Below, piece after piece: positions 11,701 to 21,900 of a stretch of 64,000 nt of DNA. The notes below the pieces were generated by a model that saw only the letters and a list, made by a program, of their open reading frames with translations, did not search any database and was not told the DNA's origin. A program made the position numbers and the translations under genes. Positions within the stretch are counted from its first letter, which is position 1. The number at the start of each line of letters is the position of its first letter. Origin of the DNA: Vitellaria paradoxa (lineage: Eukaryota > Streptophyta > Magnoliopsida > Ericales > Sapotaceae); assembly GCA_019916065.1 (NCBI GenBank), contig JAINTL010000057.1:164325-228324 (forward strand). The letters are read 5' to 3'.

Positions 11701-14700
11701 TAACTTATTAGACCAATGGAATAATCTTAAGCAAGGCAATAGATCTATGACTGAGTATGTGACTCAGTCAGATGAATTTAGAATGCACTGCAATATCATA
11801 GAAGATGAGTCCATGACCTTGACGTGTTACTAGTCTTGATCATGCTTACACCAATCTCGATCATGACTCAGTTAGATAAATTTAGAGGTGTTACTAGTCT
11901 CGATCTTACACAATGAGTTGGTTACCAAGTGTCCTAGTTGACCAAGTTTAGGTAGTTGTTCTACCTCATACTAAGTTTCCCCTTTGAACCCTAAGTCGGT
12001 GTTAGGTCCCCCTGCAGTTAATAATCCATCATTGAATGAAATTAAAGATAAGGGAACCATGACTAATGCTCCTAGGAATTATTTTTGTGTGCAGTGATTC
12101 AATTGTGATGGTCTTGGTCATGTGTCCGCTAATTATCCTAGGAGAGCTTGGTTATCGAAGAACATTCAGGCCAAATTGTTGCTTCTTGTTCTACCTTCTC
12201 TCTTTCTCTTCTTCTCTTAACTTGATTACTTATTTTACTTTAATATTGTTTGTCCCATATCAAATATCCTTTATCAATCTCCTTAGTGTGAAGTCAAAAC
12301 TGATTTTCATTTACCTTGTTTCAGGTCTTAGTCCTGCTCAATCAGTTTGTCATAGATAATTCCAATGTTGTTAAAATCGGGATTTTACCTAAAATCGATC
12401 GAGGGGTTGTAAAATCGAATCGTAAAATTGTAAGATTTTACTTACAACTTAATTTTTGAAATCATAGTCTGTATAACATAATATTTTAACATTTAGAACT
12501 TTCAATTTGATACAACCATGTCGTTTGAGTGGAAAAACACTCACTTTATGACTAGTAATGTGGGTTCGAATCCCACTATGATCCTTCTATTAATTCACTA
12601 AAAAAATAAAATATAAAAAAAAGTAATATAAAAGAAAAAATTTCAAGATTAAGATGAAAATATATTCTACAACACAAACTTGAAAGTCTAAATCTTAAAG
12701 AAAATAACAAAAGTCTTCCAAACACACAAGTTACACAACCAACAGAATTTTTACTGGGTCTCTCTTTGCTCGTCCTTCGTTTTTTCCTTCGCGCGGCTGC
12801 CCAGGCTTGCACATAATCCACAAATTAATTGCTTTTTACAGTTGAGTCTTCTTCTGGCCGTCTGAGGGTTTTAACCCAATTTGACTTTTTACGATTCTAC
12901 TCCTCATAATTAGTTGTAACTACAAAAAAAAGCCTTAACTTTTTAAAATCGTTAAAATCGTAAAATCGTAAGTAAAATCGGGATTTTATCGATTTTACCT
13001 CATAAAATCTCTTTTTTACCGATTTTACCCCAAAAACCGATTTTGAAGCGATTTAACAAGGTCTTGTTCTGTAACATCGTAAAATCGTACGATTTTACGA
13101 TTTAAATCGCGATTTTAACAACATTGGATAATTCAAGAGAGTTCGGTGGTTAAACTTTGGCTTAAACCATCTAGACAAACCTATGAACCTGGACTTTGAA
13201 ATTTGAATGCCAAAATGATAGCGACAAAACAATAAATAAAGGATAAAGAAAAGCATGTCACATACTTGTTTAACTATTTGGCTAATTGACTAATTTGACT
13301 GAGATATTTTGCCAATAAAAAAAAAAAAATTTAAACTTCTGCTACTTATATTGCTTGACAGTCAATCATTGCTGGAGATGGGTACGAAAGACATGGATTT
13401 TGTGCAACTTAATCAGTTAATAGGAAGGAAAACTGGAGGAATATCAGTATTTCCTTTCACATCATCAATACGGGGGAAGGAAGATCCATGCAGCCATCTA
13501 ATTGTCCGGGGAAAATCCATGTCAGAGCGCACTGAGGATTTATTTAACCTGGTATATCATTCTTTTCAAGTTTTAGTTTTTAATTTGTGATTCCATTATT
13601 ATACTTTCATAATATATAATCTTAAGTGATACGGCAAATGGATTCTTGAGTTAATTGTTGTACGGGGTCATTATAACTTGGTAGTCCTCTATTTAAATTA
13701 ATTTATCCCTTAAGGTTTGGTGTACTAATGTGACTGTTCCATTTTTTCTATTTTCAATTCTTGACAAATAATATTTTTACCTATTAGGCTATTCCTCAAT
13801 CATGTTTGGCTCTTTTCTGCCTTTCCACAATATCATCAAGAGATAGCCTCTAGTATGACCCATTGAGTTTTGGTGTTTTGTACTCGTGAATCCTTGAGAT
13901 TTCACGAGAGCCACATTGTTCAATCATATATGGCTACACTGCAAAGTAATATGTCATGCACTAGTATCTAATTTTGGATGCTCAGTCACTTCATATCTTT
14001 CTCATGATTTTATTTCCTTATTTTATTTCTGTATACATATAGCTACATATGAATACATTGCTTACCAATGATGTTCAGGGCCAATGTAACATATGGGTCT
14101 GCTTAATGTGCCTCCTAAATGTGAATACTAATTCATTCTTAATGATTCGAAACTATGCATAAGATTTACTTTGTTTGTACTCAATTCCATTTCATCTTTT
14201 TTCTCCTGTGGTTTTTCCACTGGCTGAAGCAGGTTGGATGGGTTGCTGCCTGTTCTATTTCATGTGTCGATCTCCAGGGTAGTGTTGATAACTGGACTTC
14301 TTATGTAATTTTTAACTAGTTTCTTTGTACTGTACTTGGTAGAGGTTGTACTATTCACCCCTCCTTCGAAAGGAGAACAAAGCAACAAGATAAAAAATGT
14401 TTTCAATGTCTTTGTGGTGGTGGCAATATTCTTTACAATTTGGTACTTTTTTTTTTTTTGGGTGAGAATGTGTATATATAAGCTAGAAGCAGTACACATC
14501 TGATGCATTTCATAATTACCTCTTTATATTATGGGTAGTTGAGGGTATAAAAGTTAAAAAAAAAAATATTGGTGGTTATAAAACATGATAGTGAAATTAC
14601 TTGTTAAGAAGGTAGGTTTTAAAAATTTACTTACAAACCTTTTGAAATCATAAGTAGCTAAAAGGGTGTTAATAGAAAAACAATACTTACAAACCTTTTG

Positions 14701-15929
14701 AAATCATAAGTAGTTAAAAGGGTGTTAATATAAAAACAAAAGAACTTCACCAAATTGAGTGGTTTCACCAAATTTAAGGCTTCACCAATTACCCCAGTGT
14801 TTCTGTATTATAATAGTATAGATTTTGTTATCTCAAATAATTATTTAAAATTTTATTTTTGTAATGTACTTGCCAGAAAAATATTATATAGGATAATGTA
14901 TGGGATTGGATATAATATGGAACTAATTTTTTATGTGGGATTATTTTGTTAGTGTTTGGTTGCTGAGATATAAAATGGGGTAAGAGATGTGATTTGATAG
15001 AAGATGTGACAGGAAATGATTTTGGACCTTTAGATTTTGGTGGGAATCAATTCCGGGGGTGGCGGATATGCCATCCCACCCCCATGGTATTCCTATGGTC
15101 TGGCTTTTATTGTGTCACCGTGGATAGGTTCTTAGCTTGTGTTATTTGTTTTTCAGATTACCATGACATTGTACTTGTTCAATGCTCCCTGTGAACCTTC
15201 ACTTGTATTAATATTACTGCTGTGCATTCTGATTGAGTTTGTAACTTATTCTTTGAGTGAGCAATAGCCTGCAGATAATTGACCAAGGAGCTCGTATTTA
15301 TTGGTTGATTGTAGGTAAATTGCATTCTTCAAGATGTTCAATTCACAGACGAAAAGCGGTTTAAGCAGTTTGTTTCCCAAAGCAAAGCAAGAATGGAGGT
15401 ATCTATTTTAGTCCTGGAACATATTGTCATTACTAGTGTATGCTATTAATTTTTAGTTACTTAATTCCATAGCTCTTTCATTTTCAGAACCGATTAAGAG
15501 GCAGCGGTCACGGTATTGCAGCTGCCAGGATGGATGCAAAGTTAAATGTTGCGGGGTGGATTTCTGAACAGATGGGTGGCGTTAGGTTAGCCATATGGAC
15601 TGTTCTCAATTCTGATGCGGAACAACAATTGAAAGTAAAGAAAGAATAGAGAGAAAGCAAGAGAAAGAAGAAAGTAGAGAAGAAGAGAAGAAGAATTAGA
15701 AGAAAAGAGGGGAAAGAAAAACCAGCCACCAATATTATTCAATCAATCAAATCAATCCTCCTGTTAACCCTAATTAGGGTTTAAATAGAAAACATCATGG
15801 GCCTAACACAAAAAGCCTAAAATAAAATAAACCGATACTAAAATAACCCAAAAATAAATGGGTCCAAATAACCTCTAATAATATAAACTCATTATTAATA
15901 AAACCCAAAACAAATGGGTGCAAATAATA

Positions 15930-15970
<41 letters not shown>

Positions 15971-18900
15971 GAAATAAATTTAAAATTGATGTCCTCATCA
16001 ACTCTCCCGGGCTGATAAGAACTTGGCTCTGTCTAGTGAAAACCGAACCAAGGCCTTTGTCAGTCAATCACCTAGCCACAGGCTAAGGTGCTGTGCTACT
16101 GTCCTCCGACGCTCGTAGACACGCGTGAGAGGTAATGTAACCCTGGTATGGCTCGCTGCTGGAGAAGAAAGATCCTGCTGACTACGATAAAACTCCAAAG
16201 AATCAGGATCAATGCGCTGCAAAATGTCACTGGATATCCAAGTACAATCAGGATCGGGTCGGCCCACCCAACGAACCAGATAGCGCTGAACCGGTCATTC
16301 CTTGGTAAAAACAACCTGGTCACTTATAATAGTATCAATTTTATCTGTGTGTGAGAAATTAACAGGTGTTGATGTAGGTAAGAAAATAGGCTCAGGGACA
16401 GAATCAAGCTCATAATTGGTTTCATGGTTAGGTTCAATACAGTCATGGTTGGGTTCAACTGGAAAGGACACAGGGTCAGGGTTAGGCTCATTTGGAGAAG
16501 AAGCAAAAGGATTAACTGGGATAATAGTTTGGCCTTTATAAGCAACTAGGTCCTCAACATTAAATGTAGAGCTAAAACCAAATTCTGGTGGAATATCAAT
16601 AATATAAGCATTTAGACCAGTTGATGCGGAACAACAATTGAAAGTAAAGAAAGAATAGAGAGAAAGCAAGAGAAAGAAGAAAGTAGAGAAGAAGAGAAGA
16701 AGAATTAGAAGAAAAGAGGGGAAAGAAAAACCAGCCACCAATATTATTCAATCAATCAAATCAATCCTCCTGTTAACCCTAATTAGGGTTTAAATAGAAA
16801 ACATCATGGGCCTAACACAAAAAGCCTAAAATAAAATAAACCGATACTAAAATAGCCCAAAAACAAATGGGTCCAAATAACCTCTAATAATATAAACTCA
16901 TTATTAATAAAACCCAAAACAAATGGGTGCAAATAATAATAATAATAATAATAATAATAAGAAATAAATTTAAAATTGATGTCCTCATCAACTCTCCCGG
17001 GCTGATAAGAACTCGGCTCTGTCTAGTGAAAACCGAACCAAGGCCTTTGTCAGTCAATCACCTAGCCACAGGCTAAGGTGCTGTGCTACTGTCCTCCGAC
17101 GCTCGTAGACACGCGTGGGAGGTAATATAACCCTGGTATGGCTCGCTGCTGGAGAAGAAAGATCCTGCTGACTACGATAAAATTCCAAAGAATCAGGATC
17201 AATGCGCTGCAAAATGTCACTGGATATCCAAGTACAATCAGACTCGGGTCGGCCCATCCAACGAACCAGATAGCGCTGAACCGGTCCTTCCTTGGTAAAA
17301 ACAACCTGGTCACTTATAATAGTATCAATTTTATCTGTGTGAGAAATTAACAGGTGTTGATGTAGGTAAGGAAATAGGCTCAGGGACAGAATCAAGCTCA
17401 TAATTGGTTTCATGGTTAGGTTCAATACAGTCATGGTTGGGTTCAACTGGAAAGGACACAGGGTCAGGGTTAGGCTCATTTGGAGAAGAAGCAAAAGGAT
17501 TAACTGGGATAATAGTTTGGCCTTTATAAGCAACTAGGTCCTCAACATTAAATGTAGAGCTAAAACCAAATTCTGGTGGAATATCAATAATATAAGCATT
17601 TAGACCCACCCGTTTTAAAATTTTGAAAGGACCAGCACTACGAGGATGCAATTTGGAACCGGGCCCAGATGGACGCCGTTCCGAGCGAATTCGAACCATA
17701 ACAAAATCCCCAACATTAAATTCAATATGTCTTTTATGTGCGTCAGCTCGAAGTTTGTAAGATGCATTACTCGCTTCAAGTTGTTTGTTGATCTCAATAT
17801 GCAAATCATGTAAATGTTGTGCAAAAGACTCAGCAGTCATAGACACAGGGGAATGTATAGACATGGGAATCAAGTCTAATAGTTTCCTAGGTTTGTAGCC
17901 ATGCACAACCTCAAATGGACTCATACCTGAGGACCTATTGACAGAACTATTATAAGCTAGTTGGGCCACAGGGAGGATTAGATCCCAGTTCTTAGGGTTT
18001 TCTTTGACCAAACATCTCAAAAGGTTTCTTAAACTACGATTGACTACCTCAGTTTGGCCATCTGTTTGAGGATGGTAAGCAGCAGAAAAGTTTAATTTAG
18101 TACCAACCAAGTGCCACAAGGTCCTCCAAAAATGACCAGTGAAGCGCACGTCCCTGTCAGACACAATAGTCTTAGGAAGGCCATACAACTTAACAATCTC
18201 ATCAAAGTACAACCGTGCAACCCTAGAAGCATCAGAGGTTTTACTACAAGGAATAAAGTGGGCCATTTTGGAAAAACGATCCACAACAACAAAAATGGAG
18301 TCGTGCTTTTTAGGAGTGCGAGGAAGACCAAGTACAAAATCCATGCTCACATCTTGCCATGGACATCTAGGGACAGGAAGGGGTGTATAGAGGCCAGTGT
18401 TTTGCTTCTTCTGTTTGGCTAACTGACAAGTGCAACACTGACTAATAATTCTAGCCACGTCTCTTTTCAAACTAGGCCAATAAAATTGACGCTCAACTTC
18501 CTCTATAGTCTTATTACGCCCAAAATGGCCAGCGAGACTACCTGCATGAGTCTCCCAAACTATGAAATCACGGACGGACGTCCTAGGGATGCATAATTTA
18601 TTAGCTTTAAAGAGGAAACCATCCTGAAGACGAAAGTCACTAGAAGGGTCAAATCGGCCCTCAAGCACTGGCACATAAATGTTTTTAAAGTCAGAGTATC
18701 AGATGTAATCTTCTTTAAGCCTTTCAAATCCTATGACTTTAACGCTCATAGCAATTAACAATGAAATGCGTCTACTTAAAGCATCAGCGGCTAAGTTCTC
18801 AATTCCTTTCCTATGTTTTAAAACAAAAGAATAGGCTTGTAAATACTCACTCCAACGACCATGCCTATAATTAAGCTTTTTTTGAGAGTTAAGATACCGT

Positions 18901-21900
18901 AAGGCTTCATGATCAGAGTAGAGTACGAACTCCCGAGGGAGTAGGTAATGTCGCCAATGTTGTAAAGCCTGGACTACTGCATATAGCTCCTTGTCATAGG
19001 TAGAGTATCTTCGCTTAGCCTCACCTAGCTTCTCACTAAAATAGGCAATAGGGTGACGCTCTTGGCTAAGAACACCACCTATACCCACACCTGAAGCATC
19101 ACACTCTACCTCAAACACTTTAGAAAAATCTGGAAGACGCATCACAGGGGCCTCTGATATTTTCTTCTTTATAGCCCTGAATGCCCTAGCAGCTTCTTCC
19201 GTCCATTTAAAATCACCTCCTTTCATACATTCCGTTAAAGGAGCCATGATCGTACTAAAACCCTTGATGAAACGGCGATAGAAAGAGGCTATCCCATGAA
19301 AACTTCGAACATCATGAATGGATGTAGGTTCGGCCTAATCTACAATAGCCTTAATTTTCTGGGGGTCAGCAGCAACTCCAACAGAGGAGACAATGAAACC
19401 TAAGAAAGAAACTTTATCAACAAAGAATGAGCATTTCTTCCGATTAGCATATAATTTTTCCTTCCTAAGAACAGAACAAACCTGAGATAGGTGATCCACA
19501 TGTTCCTCTTTAGACTTACTGTATACAAGGATGTCATCAAAATAGATCACTAAGAATCGTCCCAAAAAAGACCGAAGTGCCTGGGTCATGACTCTCATAA
19601 AAGTACTAGGGGCATTAGAAAGTCCGAAAGGCATTACCACCAACTCATAAAGACCGTCCTTCGTCTTGAAGGCTGTCTTCCACTCGTCTCCTGGCCTAAT
19701 CCTAATTTGGTGATACCCACTTTTAAGATCTATCTTAGAAAAAATTGTGGCACCTGCCATCATGTCTAGCATGTCATCTAACCTAGGAATGGGGAAACGG
19801 TATTTCACAGTGATCTTATTTATGGCTCTACTATCGACACACATCTTCCAAGAGCCATCTTTTTTTGGCGTCAAGAGAGCTGGGATAGCACAGGGGCTCA
19901 GGCTTTCACGGACAAACCCTTTATGAAGGAGTTCACCTACTTGTCGCTGTAGTTCGGCATGCTCGTAAGGATTCATCCTATAATGAGGTAAGTTCGGGAG
20001 GGAGGATCCTGGAACAAAGTCTATGGCATGTTGGATGTCACGCAGAGGAGGCAAGTGATCAGGTAAATCCTCAGGGAAAATATCTTGAAAATTTTGAAAT
20101 ACCTGATGGGTCTCTTCAGGAACTAGAGGCTGAGAATCTGAAGAAACTTCTTTAATGATGACTGCAAACACAACAGACTCCCTAACAATCTCACGCTCAA
20201 ATTCTTTTGGGTTAATTATATGCAACCCTTTTGTCTCCACAACTTTCTTTTCCCTGTGGGGATCAACAGGCTTGGGAGGCAGAGGGTTGAGGTGAATTTT
20301 CTTTTCCTTAAATACAAAAGAACATGAGTTTGTGCGACCGCGAATGGTTACATCCATATCAAACAACCAAGGTTGTTCCAGAATTATGTGACCAACGTCC
20401 ATAGGGATTACGTCACACCAGATATGGTCTTTATACTCAAGAAACTGAATAGGCACCAAGCACCGTTCTTTCACTGCTATAGATGAGGTATCAACCCATG
20501 AAACATTATAGGGATTAGGGTGAGGGATGGGTTTCAACCCCAGGCGGGAGATGGTACTCGCGGAAACAACATTGATGCAACTCCCACTATCAATGATGAC
20601 TTTACAGGGTTTACCATTGATCTTGATAAATGTATGAAAAATAGAATGACGACGCCAATCATCAGCCTCCTTAGGCTGTGTTAGAGTACAACGTACTACA
20701 CCTAATCGTGGAGTATCAAGGCTACCATATGAAAGATCAACATGGGCGGGAAGGGTGGAACTTCTAATGCAGGCTAGAATAGTATCACCACAGTCGTCCT
20801 CTAAATCACCAAAGTCCTCAAGATTAGGTTCATACACTTGTTCTTCTAAGTGGTCATCATCAATGTGCCCTGAATGTTCTCCAATAACTAAGGCTTTCTT
20901 TGGACAGTTAGCGGACACATGACCAAATTCCCTACAATTGAAACATTGCACACGGGATGAGTTCCTTGGGGCATTAGTCATTGTACCTTTTCCTTTGTTC
21001 TCATTCAATGATTGAGTACCAGGTGGAGGGAGACCTAGAACTGACTTAGAGTTTGAAGAGGAAACTTGGTGTGAGGAATAATTACTATGGAAACTTGGTC
21101 TACTGGGACCCTTGGTAATCAACTCATAGTCCTGAACTAAGGTGTAAGCATGATTGAGAGTGGTCACACCTCTAAGAACAAGTTCTCTCTTGAGGTCATC
21201 GTGGAGGCCTTGTCTAAATCTACTCAAGGTCATGGACTCATCCTCTATGATATTGCACTGCATTCGAAATTCATCAAATTGAGTCACATACTCAGTTACA
21301 GACCTATTTCCCTGCTTAAGATTATTCCACTGATCTAGTAAATTAATCTTATACGATCTAGGTAGGTATTTCTCTTGGAGGTGGCGTTTCATTTCATCCC
21401 AAGTTCGAACAGGGGGCGTGTGGCGCCTCGCCAAGAGATCTTCAACACTCTCCCAAAATAGCTGAGCATTACCCGATAATCTCATACTCGCAAACTCCAC
21501 TTTTCTTTCCTCTGTGAACCTATACCAGTTAAAATATCGATCCATATCTCTAATCCACTGGCTAAAAATGACAGGATCTAGTCGACCATCAAAAGTAGGG
21601 GCATCTAATTTAATATTTTTAAAGAGACGGTCCTCTTGACGGAGATAGGCCTCATCTTGAGGACCAAAATTTCCACGATCTCTCTCACGATTCCAAGGAA
21701 CAAGATTATACCTAGGAGGTACCCTATCCTCTCTTCTACCGCAGTGATTCAAATTGCCAGGCACATCCGAAAGGTCACCATCCGACAGACGGTGGTATTG
21801 TTCCAGGGTTGTTACTCGATTAAGTAATTCCTGGGTAGCCTGACGACTAGTATTCATTTTAGCATGAAGTGCCGTTATTTGAGTTTGTAGTCCCTCAAGA

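Larger units (their letters stand above)
9078..12262 (+). mobile_element. Decayed Ty3/gypsy retrotransposon, gag remnant only, 5-bp TSD
   Basis: The 5' LTR is 9078-9419 (TG...CA). It is followed by a primer-binding site resembling the initiator-Met type (GGGATCAGAGC), a long leader, and gag remnants at about 11057-12175. The 3' LTR survives only as its last 80 or so bases (about 12180-12262), matching the end of the 5' LTR. The 5-bp duplication AATAT flanks both ends (9073-9077 and 12263-12267). All of pol is deleted: the zinc-knuckle region of gag runs straight into the LTR remnant. It is of the same family as the younger element in intron 14, but in the opposite orientation. Confidence 0.85.
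7742..13361 (+). other. PreP intron 11, expanded by transposons
   Basis: A 5.6-kb GT-AG intron, whereas most other introns of the gene are around 100-700 bp. It contains, in order, a small MITE (7873-8040), a truncated LINE (8240-8417), a decayed gypsy element (9078-12262) carrying a nested hAT element, and a second hAT-type element (12363-13126). The stretch 8433-9072 shows nothing recognisable. Confidence 0.85.
13552..15314 (+). other. PreP intron 12
   Basis: A 1.76-kb GT-AG intron. It contains a 56-bp tandem duplication (14629-14740) and a MITE-like segment (about 14865-15100). The rest shows no recognisable feature. Confidence 0.7.

Noticed and set aside
12515..12590. tRNA gene suggested by GGTTCGAATCCCAC
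   Set aside because: Only the B-box arm is convincing; it lies inside a hAT-MITE and no acceptor stem pairs.
15508..16067. Minus-strand ORFs rich in Phe/Leu and poly-Ile over the LTR
   Set aside because: They are LTR sequence, including the TAA tract, read by chance; the same ORFs recur in each LTR.
18111..18422. + strand ORFs opposite integrase
   Set aside because: Shadow frames of the gypsy pol gene, with no domain of their own.
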